From Colwellia hornerae (GTDB lineage: Bacteria > Pseudomonadota > Gammaproteobacteria > Enterobacterales > Alteromonadaceae), in contig NZ_VOLR01000002.1 of NCBI RefSeq assembly GCF_007954355.1, positions 62,001 through 126,000 on the forward strand: a DNA stretch of 64,000 nucleotides, in the 5' to 3' direction. The notes beneath the pieces were generated by a model. It was given only the letters and a program-made list of their open reading frames with translations. It was not told the DNA's origin and ran no database searches. Positions 36,690-46,273 of this stretch are shown here, in pieces (position 1 is the first letter of the stretch; the number at the start of each line of letters is the position of its first letter). The position numbers were made by a program, and so were the translations under genes.

Positions 36690-37640
36690 ATGAAATCAAG
36701 GCTTCATGCTCATGTTGGCACAATTAGGCAGCTCGAAATATTATTGTCTGTTCATGATAAAGGCAGTATTAAAGAAGCGGCAAAAGCACTTTTTTTAACG
36801 CAACCAACCGTATCAATACAAATGAAAAAGCTTGCAGAGGCGATGGGGGCACCACTTTATAACTATACCAATAGGCAGATATTATTTACTGATATCGGCT
36901 TAGAGTTAGTTAAAACCGCGGTAGAAGTACTCGATAGTTTTACCCGACTTGATATGGCGATAGGTAACATCAAAGGTTTTAAGTCTGGCACCTTAAGGTT
37001 GGCTGTTGTCACCACCTCTAAATATTTTATTCCTCATTTATTAGGGCCTTTTTTAGAGAAATATCCAGACATAGATATACAGTTAAATATTGGTAATCGA
37101 CAACAAACCATTGAACGCCTAAAGCAAGGTATTGACGATTTTTATGTGTTTAGTCACCCGCCATCTGATATTGAAACGCAGTCGATTGAATTTTTAACTA
37201 ATCCGTTAGTGGCTATAGCACATGAAGACCATCCCATTGCTAAAAAGCAAAACCTGACCCTAAAAGATTTAAGCAAGGAGCCTTTTATTATGCGAGAAAA
37301 AGGATCAGGTACACGTTATGCCATTGAGGAGTTTTTAAAACACCATAACACTAAGCTAAATGTAAAGATGACCATTGAAAGTAATGAAGCGATTAAACAT
37401 TTGGTGATGTCAAAACTAGGCATCTCAATATTATCAGCGCATACCTTAATGTATGGTGGACAAAGTGGGCTAGTGCGTTTGCCAATAAAAGAATTACCGA
37501 TAAATGCTCATTGGTTTTTTGTTTGGTCTAAATCAAAACGTCAAACCTTACTGGCTGCTGAATTTCTTGATCATATTGAAACCAATGGTCGTTCATTGTT
37601 ACAAAAAGAAATGATATCAAACGATATTTTATCTCGCTAA
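36690..37640 (+). CDS. LysR-family transcriptional regulator (CbbR-like)
   Basis: 316 aa. N-terminal winged HTH at about 10-68 (IRQLEILLSVHDKGSIKEAA; LTQPTVSIQMKKL). The effector domain starts near GTLRLAVVTTSKYFIPHLLG and contains the CbbR-subgroup motifs MREKGSGTRYAIEEF and ESNEAIKHLVMSKLGISIL. It might control purEK across the divergent region or an unlinked pathway; neither can be shown here. Ribosome site weak (AAGG). Confidence 0.9.
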   Translation: MKSRLHAHVGTIRQLEILLSVHDKGSIKEAAKALFLTQPTVSIQMKKLAEAMGAPLYNYTNRQILFTDIGLELVKTAVEVLDSFTRLDMAIGNIKGFKSGTLRLAVVTTSKYFIPHLLGPFLEKYPDIDIQLNIGNRQQTIERLKQGIDDFYVFSHPPSDIETQSIEFLTNPLVAIAHEDHPIAKKQNLTLKDLSKEPFIMREKGSGTRYAIEEFLKHHNTKLNVKMTIESNEAIKHLVMSKLGISILSAHTLMYGGQSGLVRLPIKELPINAHWFFVWSKSKRQTLLAAEFLDHIETNGRSLLQKEMISNDILSR

Positions 37641-38037
37641 ATCACGGCTTACTCAGCATAGGGTTAAACGATGCGCTGATTAACGAGTTTTCCCTTAGGT
37701 TTACAAATATCGGAGACTTGCTATTTAACTTATTTATCAGTTAGTTATAGCACAACCGGTCTTCTAACAAACTTAATTAAGCGCTAAGTGTTTGTGCGGT
37801 TATATGCATAACGATCGCGACTTTCGCAAGTCGACTCTGGGTTGCTAGCGTATAACATACTGTAAATAATGATAGTTAAGCCTAACCATAATGTCTCTTT
37901 AGCCTTTACCTCACCTATGATTTATAGTCGTATCATTATAGTTATCAACTTTACACTGATAATAAAGCAATTTAAATCGACTTTTATTGGTTTTAATAAT
38001 TAGTTATAAAGGATTTTATCATTTAAGGGAGATAACC
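37641..38037. other. Intergenic region without recognised gene
   Basis: 397 bp between the LysR gene and the CBS-protein gene. It holds a small hairpin CGACTT/AAGTCG at 37818-37833 with loop TCGC and no T run. It is otherwise AT-rich leader sequence. No ORF of convincing composition is seen on either strand. Confidence 0.5.
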
Positions 38038-38673
38038 ATGTTCGCCATATATACACCAAATGGAAGAAGCTTTTCAGGTCCTCTGGAAGAGCTTTATCAC
38101 GTTCAAAAAACACAACTGTCTGAGCAAACTAGAAGTTTTCAGGAGCTTGATGAATTTTCACCTTTATTAAAAAAAGGTTATTCACCGGCTCCTAAGGCCA
38201 TTGATGCTTATAATGATGCCATCAGTAAAACCGAGACAAAAGAGTTAATATGTCACGCTTATCAAATTATGACTTATCCTGTTGCTGTCATAGCGGACAG
38301 TGACCCATTAACTGCGGTAATTAAAATATTTACACAGCTGGCATATCAAGAATTTCCAATTGTTAATAGCCAACAACAACTCGTGGGTAGCTTATCGAGA
38401 CAACAACTTTATGAATACCTTTTGAAGCATGGCGCTGATGTTGATAAAAGCAGCAAAGCAAAAAGTGTCGCTGATCTATTTTTAAATGAGCACTCAAAAA
38501 TTTATACGGCAGAACCCGTTACAGACATCCGCCGCATTGCTGTTCTACAAGTAAGAAATCATTTGCACACTATTCCTATCTTAGAAAATAATGGCAAGGT
38601 AGTTGGCATTATTTCACGCACCGATATTATAAAAGCAGTCGCTATCGATCCACCTTTATCATTATGGTGTTAA
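38038..38673 (+). CDS. CBS-domain-pair protein
   Basis: 211 aa from ATG 38038, chosen for AAGGGAG at 38024-38030; 17 further in-frame codons upstream lack such a site. The N-terminal ~75 residues (MFAIYTPNGRSFSGPLEELY...) are of unknown type. Two CBS modules follow (about 78-135: MTYPVAVIADSDPLTAVIKI, FPIVNSQQQLVG; about 150-207: TDIRRIAVLQVRNH, TIPILENNGKVVGIISRTDI). Probably binds an adenine nucleotide and acts as a cytoplasmic energy-state sensor. The partner is unknown. Confidence 0.88.
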   Translation: MFAIYTPNGRSFSGPLEELYHVQKTQLSEQTRSFQELDEFSPLLKKGYSPAPKAIDAYNDAISKTETKELICHAYQIMTYPVAVIADSDPLTAVIKIFTQLAYQEFPIVNSQQQLVGSLSRQQLYEYLLKHGADVDKSSKAKSVADLFLNEHSKIYTAEPVTDIRRIAVLQVRNHLHTIPILENNGKVVGIISRTDIIKAVAIDPPLSLWC

Positions 38674-38738
38674 CTAAAAAAGATTAATTGAGCTGTTAAA
38701 AAAGACAGGCGTTTCTTTGCGTTTAACACAGACTTATT

Positions 38739-41066
38739 TTAGTGATTGATGTATTTATAAATCATAGTAAACAATAACTCTTGTTGAATGGGTTTTGTCA
38801 TATAATCGGTCATTCCCATTTTAATGGCATTTTCATGATCTTGCGTAGTGGCATGTGCTGACATACCAATAATAATGGTTTCACTATCGAATACCCTAAT
38901 TTGTTTTGTTGCTTGTAATCCGTCTAATTTAGGCATTTGAATATCCATAAAAACCAAAGCATAGTCATTAATTTTCATTTTCTCGACAGCTTGCACACCA
39001 TCCTCAGCAATATCAATTGAAACATTTAAAGGGCCAAGTGTCTTTGTTGCCACGATTTGGTTAATTCGATTATCTTCAACCAATAAAATAGATTTGTTGT
39101 TTAACAAGACAATTAATTTAGCCAGGTCTACCACAACTACTTCTTTTGAGTCGCTGGGCAGTTTTTTCATCGAGTAACTCAAAGCCACGGTAAAGATAAA
39201 CTCTGTGCCTTCCCCTCCTTCGCTTGTTACGGTTATAGTGCCGCCCATCAATTCAGCTAACTGTTTACATATGGCTAAACCAAGCCCTGTACCACCATAC
39301 TTTCTCGTTGTACTATCGTCAGCTTGTGAAAAAGCGGTAAAAATATTCTCCTGTTGAGCGGGTGTCATCCCTATACCAGAGTCTTTTACACTTAATGCTA
39401 TTATGACCTGATCGGCGGTTTTACTCTTTAGCGATACATTAATATTTATGCTACCAACTTCGGTAAATTTTATGGCGTTACTGACCAAATTAATAATTAT
39501 CTGCTCGACTCGTAGCGGATCTCCGATAATATGGTTAGGAATGTCCTCATCAAGCTGAATATTTAGTGATAGGCCTTTATGCTCAATACCAAAATTAAAA
39601 ATTTGGCTGATTTTTTCAAAAACAGCAGGGAAATCAAAGGAAATATTTTCTAAGGTCAGATGCTTATAGTCAATTTTAGAAAAGTCGAGCACATCATTAA
39701 TAATTTTGAGTAAATGGTCGCCGGCAAAGTGAATTTTTTCTAGGGCGTCATTTTTCTCGTCCAATGAAGCTGCATTTTTTCCTATATCAGCAAAACCCAA
39801 AACCGCATTCATTGGCGTTCTTATTTCGTGGCTCATATTGGCCAAAAAGTTTGATTTGGCTTGGCTCGCTTGGTTCGCTTTTTCTATCGCTTCACTTAGT
39901 ACGGTATTTTGAGATTCTATTCGGGATAAATTTATTGAAATCTCTTCGCTCATAGTATTGATACCTTGCGCTAATGAGCCAAGTTCATCTAAGCGGTTAT
40001 CTTCAATTAACTGACTATAGTCACCTGAAGCGATATGGTTAACCGCGCTATCCATAGTTATTATTCGTTTAAAAATCAATTGATTTAATAAATAAATGGT
40101 CAGTAAAATAATGACAAACAAGCTTAACAAACTCAGTAACAGCAAAGGTACTATATCAATACGACCTTTCATGTCTTTTTTAGAAAATAAACTCATCGCG
40201 AACCAGTCAACTTCTTCGAGGTAAACGATAGCAGCCAGGTAATGGGTATTGTTAATGGTAATATCTATAGTTTTAACAAAAGTACTATCGGTATCATCAA
40301 AGAAGTTTTTCTCTGATTCATCACCAATAATCTCATCCCATGATTTGTTTTGTAAAAAAATGGCAATACTTCTATTATCAGCATTGTCATTACTATTGAT
40401 ATTAGTATGGAAAATACCGTGATTATCGATAAGAACTTCTAGAATATCTGGGTTTGAAGATTTGAGTATTTCATCGGCAATCGTCGATGTTTTAGTATAA
40501 TTACCAACAGTGCCAATGACTTTATCACCTTCCCTAACAAAGTAATCAAAGAATACGTAACGCTTACCATCGATGGCATTGATATCTGCTTCAACATAAT
40601 ACTCTTTGGTTTCTTTTAACTTCTTGGGTAACCATGGATTTTCTTCTAACTTTAATTTTACTTTTTTTATTTCTTGCGACTCTTGATTCCAGTCAAGACT
40701 GGTTAATGATGACGTTGAAAGTACGAACCAACCAAAGCAACCGGCAACTTCGCAGTCATTTTTAATGGTGTTGATGGCTCGCTGTTCAAATTCATCATTA
40801 TTGATGTCTTTCATCCAATTTTGAAAAGAATAATCATTTACCGAACGTTTTATTAAGTTTAAATTTTGGTTAAAATGACTGACCGCTCTTTCTTTATTGA
40901 GACTGGCGTGCTTGAGAACCATCTGTTGACCTAAGTCTTGTTCAACATTACTAATAAAGTTTTGTAAAAAAAATGAAAATAGAGAAAGTAATAGCGCAAA
41001 AATCAACACGATTAAAAAAATAATTTTAATCCGGATAGAGTTTCTATTGGAATAAGGTGTAACCAT
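38739..41066 (-). CDS. Hybrid sensor histidine kinase / response regulator
   Basis: 775 aa. Membrane helix about 13-31, a large periplasmic sensor region (Cache-like) to about 300, second helix about 305-330, HAMP to about 385, then HisKA with phospho-acceptor His413 in NMSHEIRTPMN. HATPase motifs are NLVSNAIKFTE, DSGIGM and GGTGLGLAICKQL. The C-terminal receiver domain begins ILLVEDNRINQIVATK, with phospho-acceptor Asp708 in FMDIQMPKLDG. No separate output regulator or HPt gene adjoins it, so phosphotransfer goes to an unlinked partner. Stimulus unknown. Confidence 0.94.
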   Translation of the reverse strand: MVTPYSNRNSIRIKIIFLIVLIFALLLSLFSFFLQNFISNVEQDLGQQMVLKHASLNKERAVSHFNQNLNLIKRSVNDYSFQNWMKDINNDEFEQRAINTIKNDCEVAGCFGWFVLSTSSLTSLDWNQESQEIKKVKLKLEENPWLPKKLKETKEYYVEADINAIDGKRYVFFDYFVREGDKVIGTVGNYTKTSTIADEILKSSNPDILEVLIDNHGIFHTNINSNDNADNRSIAIFLQNKSWDEIIGDESEKNFFDDTDSTFVKTIDITINNTHYLAAIVYLEEVDWFAMSLFSKKDMKGRIDIVPLLLLSLLSLFVIILLTIYLLNQLIFKRIITMDSAVNHIASGDYSQLIEDNRLDELGSLAQGINTMSEEISINLSRIESQNTVLSEAIEKANQASQAKSNFLANMSHEIRTPMNAVLGFADIGKNAASLDEKNDALEKIHFAGDHLLKIINDVLDFSKIDYKHLTLENISFDFPAVFEKISQIFNFGIEHKGLSLNIQLDEDIPNHIIGDPLRVEQIIINLVSNAIKFTEVGSININVSLKSKTADQVIIALSVKDSGIGMTPAQQENIFTAFSQADDSTTRKYGGTGLGLAICKQLAELMGGTITVTSEGGEGTEFIFTVALSYSMKKLPSDSKEVVVVDLAKLIVLLNNKSILLVEDNRINQIVATKTLGPLNVSIDIAEDGVQAVEKMKINDYALVFMDIQMPKLDGLQATKQIRVFDSETIIIGMSAHATTQDHENAIKMGMTDYMTKPIQQELLFTMIYKYINH

Positions 41067-41244
41067 AAATGATGAACTCTAAAGTTTAATTACTGGCTAT
41101 AATCCTAGCACAAATTTGCCGCAGGGGTAGCGTTACATATGACGATTAAAAATCGTTTATTTATCACAAACACATCAAAAAGATAACTTCGTAAGCCATT
41201 AAAATATCGGAGATTATAAATGGCTAAAGCATTCACCGGCTTAA

Positions 41245-42324
41245 TTAACTCCCTAATATTTTTAGGGGTAATGACAAAGCACTATTGCCCGTTTGGCCAA
41301 CAAACCAAATAATGGCACTTAACCCGCCTAATGTAATGATATACCATAACACTGAGACAATTTGGGCATAACGATTTAACGGTAATAGCTCACTCAAATG
41401 GCGACGCTTATATTCAAAGAAAATTTCTATACTGCCAATTGCAAGTAAAAAACCCAGCAGTGCTAAGCCAAAGTGATAACTAATATAAACACCTAATGCA
41501 GCTCCCAATACACAAGCAACTAAACCAACACGGCTATTAATTGAAAAGGCAATACTCTTTAATATATGTCCGCCATCTAGAGGCAGTACCGGCAACAAAT
41601 TAAATAGATTTAGTAAAGCGTTAAAGACCGCTAAACCAGCAAATATTTCTAAATCGGTCAGCCAATATCCCACTAAGCAGGCAATAGAGAGTATTAAACC
41701 AAAGAAAGGGCCCATTATTGAAATAACAACATCTTGCCAGCGGGTATTAATTTTATCGTCGCTCAGTGCTAAACCACCGACAAAGGGAATAAGGTAAATA
41801 CCTTTGGTTTTTAAGCCAAAGTATTTCATCGCCTTGATATGTCCATATTCATGAAAAACAAGACAAAGAATAAGTGCTATAGCAAATTCAATAGAAAATA
41901 ACCAACTGTATGCGGCTAAACTACCAGCAGCAAACAACACTTTGATAACCTTAGCACTTTTTAATAATTTTAAGCCAAGCCCTGCCATGCCAATGAAGCT
42001 AAATTTCATCGGTTGCTTGCTATCTTGGGTGACTTGACGTTGTTCTATATCTTTTTCATTAAGGCTATTCTCAAGCAGAAGTTTATTATCGATCAAAAGC
42101 TGAAATTGCAATTCAAAAGGCTGCCAATGCAGCGTCCCTTTAAGCTCTAGATGTAACTCGCCTTGTTCGCTTTGCAAAGTAAATTGATGCAAAAAAGCAT
42201 CATTGCCGTCACTCGCATCAATTTGCGAGACACACTGGTCATCCCAAAACAGTTGTTGCCATCCCGCTATTGAACCTTCTAATCGTAGTGTTTTATTCAA
42301 ACACGTTACCGCTAATAGTTGCAC
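41245..42324 (-). CDS. Site-2-protease-type M50 zinc metallopeptidase
   Basis: 359 aa. A soluble N-terminal part (about 1-115) is followed by several membrane helices. Zinc motif HEYGH (H158, E159, H162) lies in VFHEYGHIKAMKYFGLK, and the third ligand is in NLLPVLPLDGGH. This is the spore IV FB-like M50B topology. It probably cleaves membrane proteins within the bilayer. The N-terminal beta-rich domain, unlike the usual PDZ, may select substrates. Monocistronic. Confidence 0.88.
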   Translation of the reverse strand: MQLLAVTCLNKTLRLEGSIAGWQQLFWDDQCVSQIDASDGNDAFLHQFTLQSEQGELHLELKGTLHWQPFELQFQLLIDNKLLLENSLNEKDIEQRQVTQDSKQPMKFSFIGMAGLGLKLLKSAKVIKVLFAAGSLAAYSWLFSIEFAIALILCLVFHEYGHIKAMKYFGLKTKGIYLIPFVGGLALSDDKINTRWQDVVISIMGPFFGLILSIACLVGYWLTDLEIFAGLAVFNALLNLFNLLPVLPLDGGHILKSIAFSINSRVGLVACVLGAALGVYISYHFGLALLGFLLAIGSIEIFFEYKRRHLSELLPLNRYAQIVSVLWYIITLGGLSAIIWFVGQTGNSALSLPLKILGS

Positions 42325-42456
42325 TTTATAAACTCAGTAAATAAAACCTTGCTCGATTATCACTATATTTACTGATGCGGCAAGGTTTATCGCCGGTATT
42401 ATTGATTTCTTGATAAGCAGGTCAGATTAAAAATGTCATCACCTGCTTGGTGACAA

Positions 42457-42481
42457 CAAAAAGCCAGCTAAACGCTGGCTT
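42457..42481 (-). terminator. Rho-independent terminator of the fasciclin gene
   Basis: AAGCCAGC (42461-42468), loop TAAAC, GCTGGCTT (42474-42481). On the minus strand the stem is followed by TTTTTG. Lies 55 bp after the stop codon. Confidence 0.75.
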
Positions 42482-42535
42482 AATAATAGCTAACTAATAA
42501 GTATCAAGGATATTGGTGATACTTTGTAATAATAA

Positions 42536-43033
42536 CTACTTAGGCATTAATACCGTATCAATGACATGTATCACACCATTACTTGCTTTGACGTCGGCCA
42601 TGATGACTTTTGCATTGTTTATCATTACATTACCACCATCTACTTTAACCATTAACATTTGGCCTTGTAAGGTAGCAGCACTGTCTACTTTAACAACATC
42701 TGCAGCCATTACTTTTCCAGCTACAACGTGGTAAGTTAAAATTGATACCAGTTTATCTTTGTTTTCTGGTTTTAAGAGCATTTCAACCGTGCCGGCCGGT
42801 AACTTTGCAAAAGCCGCATCGGTTGGTGCAAATACAGTAAAAGGTCCTTTGCCTTTAAGCGTATCAACCAGTCCACCGGCTTTAACTGCAGCAACAAGGG
42901 TATTGAAAGAACCATTTGCAGCGGCTACATCAACAATGTCTTTTTTCATACCATGGTGTTCTGCATGAGAGCTTGCCATAAAAGCTAAGCTGGCAACCAC
43001 GAGTAAACCTGTTGTAATAAATTTATTTAACAT
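42536..43033 (-). CDS. Exported fasciclin (FAS1) domain protein
   Basis: 165 aa. Signal peptide about 1-24 (cleavage SSHA-EHH). A single FAS1 domain occupies the rest: GSFNTLVAAVKAGGLVDTLK, GPFTVFAPTDAAFAKLP, LTYHVVAGKV and the final SNGVIHVIDTVLMPK. Bacterial FAS1 proteins are secreted or periplasmic adhesion or binding modules. Monocistronic with its own terminator. An inverted repeat lies just upstream. Confidence 0.93.
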   Translation of the reverse strand: MLNKFITTGLLVVASLAFMASSHAEHHGMKKDIVDVAAANGSFNTLVAAVKAGGLVDTLKGKGPFTVFAPTDAAFAKLPAGTVEMLLKPENKDKLVSILTYHVVAGKVMAADVVKVDSAATLQGQMLMVKVDGGNVMINNAKVIMADVKASNGVIHVIDTVLMPK

Positions 43034-43389
43034 GTTAATTCCTATTTAATGGATTTTATTTGGTTTCGGCCTATATTTACGTACCAGTAAACAATTAAGA
43101 TCAGTTTACTTAACATATTTATAATAAAACCGAAGAAAATGTAATCACATTAACCCTATTTACTAAGCAAATATTTCATCCTGTAGACTAAAGTTAAAGG
43201 TATATATCGTTAACATTATTATTCGCTCTTTGATAAGCCGTGGCGAAAATACAATAAAAGTTCATTGGCAAAGCCTAAGATTAACGACTAAACCATCAAG
43301 ATTAAATAATTTTTATAAATTTTCGAAAACGCTTAAATAAAATACTTTATAAATATTTACGTTAATTAAACTTCATAAGTGAGATAAAA
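43034..43389. other. Divergent intergenic region with inverted repeat
   Basis: 356 bp between the fasciclin gene and the YghX-like hydrolase gene. AGTAAAC (43086-43092) and GTTTACT (43104-43110) form a 7-bp dyad with an 11-base centre, 53-77 bp upstream of the fasciclin start. It is a candidate operator. The rest is AT-rich with no recognised gene. Confidence 0.5.
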
Positions 43390-44280
43390 ATGTCAAAAAA
43401 ATCAACGAGTGATATTCCTCAAGAAGCATTTGACTGGTACGACGAATACGCTCATGGCGGTATAGATCGCAGAAGCTTTATGGCAAAATTAGCGACTTTA
43501 GTGGCGGTGGGATACTCAATGACAGCGCTAACATCAGCACTGCTTCCTAATTATGCCCTAGCCGAACAAGTTTCTTTTAATGATGATGAAATAAAAGCTA
43601 CCTATAAGACTTTTGATTCGCCAGAGGGTTACGGTAAAGGCGTTGGCTATTTAGTCACACCCACCAATAAAACAGGTACCTTACCCGTGGTTTTGGTAAT
43701 TCATGAAAATAGAGGATTAAACCCCTACGTAAAAGATGTCGCTCGGCGTTTAGCTAAAGTGGGCTATCTTGCCTTTGCTCCAGATGCTTTGTTCCCCTTA
43801 GGAGGATATCCTGGTAATGATGATGAAGGCAGAGCAATGCAAAAGACGATGGATGCTGCAAAAATTCAGCATGACTTTGTCGCAGCAGCAAAATTCATCA
43901 AAAAACATCACAGAAGTAACGGAAAACTTGGTGCTATTGGCTTTTGTTTTGGTGGCTATATGGTCAATTACTTAGCAGCAGTGGAGTCTGATTTAATTAT
44001 TGCCGGCGTACCTTTTTATGGCACACCAGCCAAAAAAGAATTGCGCAAAAATATCAAGGCTTCGTTACTGATTCAATTGGCTGAGCTCGATGAAAGGGTT
44101 AATAACACTTGGCCTGAATATGAAAGTGATTTAAAAATGGCTAAAGCCCCCTATCAAATGCAGATCTATAAAAATGCGAAACATGGTTTTCATAATGACT
44201 CAACCGGTCGTTATGATAAAGAAAATGCCAAGCTTGCCTGGCATCGTACCCTCGCATTTTTTACTGAGAAATTGGGATGA
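43390..44280 (+). CDS. Exported dienelactone-hydrolase-family protein, YghX-like
   Basis: 296 aa. N-terminus carries a twin-arginine signal: DRRSFMAKL at about 26-34, followed by a hydrophobic stretch and ALA cleavage near residue 58. Alpha/beta-hydrolase core with VIHENRGLNPYVKDVARRLA, nucleophile Cys in GAIGFCFGGYMV, acid in LAELDERVN and His in KHGFHNDSTGRYDKE. The motif set matches E. coli YghX, whose gene there lies beside yghU; here the yghU homologue is 12 kb away. Substrate unknown. Confidence 0.9.
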   Translation: MSKKSTSDIPQEAFDWYDEYAHGGIDRRSFMAKLATLVAVGYSMTALTSALLPNYALAEQVSFNDDEIKATYKTFDSPEGYGKGVGYLVTPTNKTGTLPVVLVIHENRGLNPYVKDVARRLAKVGYLAFAPDALFPLGGYPGNDDEGRAMQKTMDAAKIQHDFVAAAKFIKKHHRSNGKLGAIGFCFGGYMVNYLAAVESDLIIAGVPFYGTPAKKELRKNIKASLLIQLAELDERVNNTWPEYESDLKMAKAPYQMQIYKNAKHGFHNDSTGRYDKENAKLAWHRTLAFFTEKLG

Positions 44281-44383
44281 AAAATCCGCTTAACAACACC
44301 TTGTAGGCTTGATCAGATAGATTAATGGCTTAAGCGAGCAAAGTTATCAGTAAACTGAAGCTATGTGCCCGCTTAGCTATATT

Positions 44384-46018
44384 TTAGCGTTTAAATTCTG
44401 ATGTTTCACTCCACTTTGGCCAAACATTTTCTTTGGAAAGCTGATAGCCAATGTCAAAAAATGCCTGCATATCTTGTTCAGCGCCAGAGAGATCCCACGT
44501 TTGATTATATTCATCACAAGGATTATGGTAACACTTACCTAGACTTTCTTTTAGCTGGGCTCGCAATACTTTAGTCGCTTCATCAACAGCAGTTTCTCCC
44601 GTTTTTGCGTATAACGCTGGAATACCAATATTTGCAAAGGCAAAATGATCAGAACGATAATAGATACCAGCAGCAGGACGGGGATCCCCTGCAATGGTTC
44701 GATTTTGTTTCTTCGCTGCTACGCTAAGAAAGTTATCTAGCTCAGATTGTCCTAATCCATAGACAGAGACATCGCTACTTCGACCATTAACACCCAAAGC
44801 ATCCATATTGATATTAGCAACCGTTTTAGCCGCTGGAATAATAGGATTAGCCGCGTAAAACTTAGAGCCTAATAACCCTTGTTCTTCAGCTGTTACCGCC
44901 ATAATAGTAATTGAACGCGCTGGAGCAACCGGCAATTTAGCAAAAGCTTCCGCGACTTCAATAAGTGCCCCCGTGCCCGAGGCATTGTCGACAGCGCCAT
45001 TATAAATTTGGTCACCGATTAAGCTGGTGTCTTTGCCTAAGTGATCCCAATGTGCGGTGTAAAGAATGTGCTCATCAGGAGTAGAGCTCCCCGGTAAAGT
45101 GGCGATAAAATTATAAGATACTGATTCTTTTACGGTGTTATTTACAGTAACCGAAGCCGTTAAGTCACCCATATCAAGATGATAACTTCCCTTGGCAGCA
45201 TTAACTTTCGCTTGCTCGAAGTTTAAACCTGCCTGAGTAAATAACTCTTTGGCAACCTCGCTATTTACCCAACCTTCAACAGCAACACGGTCTTTATTCT
45301 TGTCTTCACGGACAAAGCCAAATTGAGGCCCAGACCAAGAGTGTTCAACCACCGACCAGTTGTATGATGCTGGCGCAGTTTCATGAATAATAATGGCACC
45401 TTCGGCGCCCTGTCGACTAGCCTCTTCATATTTATAGGTCCAGCGCCCGTAATAGGTCATCGCGTTACCATTAAATAGCGCAGCATCTTGAGTCGCAAAA
45501 CCAGGATCGTTAACCAAGATAACGACAGTTTTACCTTTAACGTCTAAATCTTGGTAATCATTCCAGTTGTACTCAGGTGCGTTAATACCATAGCCAACAA
45601 AAACTAACGCTGAATCTTTAAGTTGTTCAAAGTTACTAATACGAGCAGAGCCCATTACCATGTCAGAACCATATTGATAGTCTTTACCACCAATTGACAA
45701 TGTCATATCTGGCGATGCCTCAATTGATACCATAGGCACGGCTTGCAAGAAGCTGTCACCGTTACCCGGTATAAAACCTACTGCGCTTAATTGTTTTGTT
45801 AAGTAGTCAAGTGTAAGCGCTTCACCTTTACTTGATGGTGCACGCCCTTCAAACTCATCTGAGGCAAGTACTTTAATATGCTCAATAAGCTGCTCTTTAT
45901 TAATGCTTTGGTAGCTCGCTGCAACGTCTGCTACGCTATTATTTTTGACAACATCATTATTGCCACAACCACTTATGAGCGCTAAGGAAAGTAAGGTTAA
46001 ACCGATAGTATTTTTCAT
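44384..46018 (-). CDS. M28-family metallopeptidase lipoprotein with PA domain
   Basis: 544 aa. Lipobox ISGC (C18). A PA-type insert at about 115-260 has KGKTVVILVNDPG and EGAIIIHETAPASYNW. Catalytic M28 motifs are YTAHWDHLG, NGAVDNASGTGALIEVA, AVTAEEQGLLGS, NINMDALGVNG and YRSDHFAFANIGIPALY, giving both zinc sites and the general base. Aminopeptidase anchored on the periplasmic side or at the outer membrane. It is a different M28 subgroup from the one at 17107. Monocistronic. Confidence 0.94.
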   Translation of the reverse strand: MKNTIGLTLLSLALISGCGNNDVVKNNSVADVAASYQSINKEQLIEHIKVLASDEFEGRAPSSKGEALTLDYLTKQLSAVGFIPGNGDSFLQAVPMVSIEASPDMTLSIGGKDYQYGSDMVMGSARISNFEQLKDSALVFVGYGINAPEYNWNDYQDLDVKGKTVVILVNDPGFATQDAALFNGNAMTYYGRWTYKYEEASRQGAEGAIIIHETAPASYNWSVVEHSWSGPQFGFVREDKNKDRVAVEGWVNSEVAKELFTQAGLNFEQAKVNAAKGSYHLDMGDLTASVTVNNTVKESVSYNFIATLPGSSTPDEHILYTAHWDHLGKDTSLIGDQIYNGAVDNASGTGALIEVAEAFAKLPVAPARSITIMAVTAEEQGLLGSKFYAANPIIPAAKTVANINMDALGVNGRSSDVSVYGLGQSELDNFLSVAAKKQNRTIAGDPRPAAGIYYRSDHFAFANIGIPALYAKTGETAVDEATKVLRAQLKESLGKCYHNPCDEYNQTWDLSGAEQDMQAFFDIGYQLSKENVWPKWSETSEFKR

Positions 46019-46273
46019 TTTTTATTCTTATATTGAGAATGACACTTTGATTATAAACGAGTATTGACTAGGTTAGATAGATTTAGTTGAAAAGTCATGG
46101 TTAGCAACGGCTTATCTAGCTGATAATGTATTTAGTAAATTAACTGATAGAAATAAGTAGGATCATCATTTTCACAATCATAATAATCAAATCAGTAATA
46201 CAGCAAAGTGTTTTACTATCTTTTGTCGTTAAGCACCGTTACTCTTGCTCGGCAGGTAAGAGGAAACTAAAAT

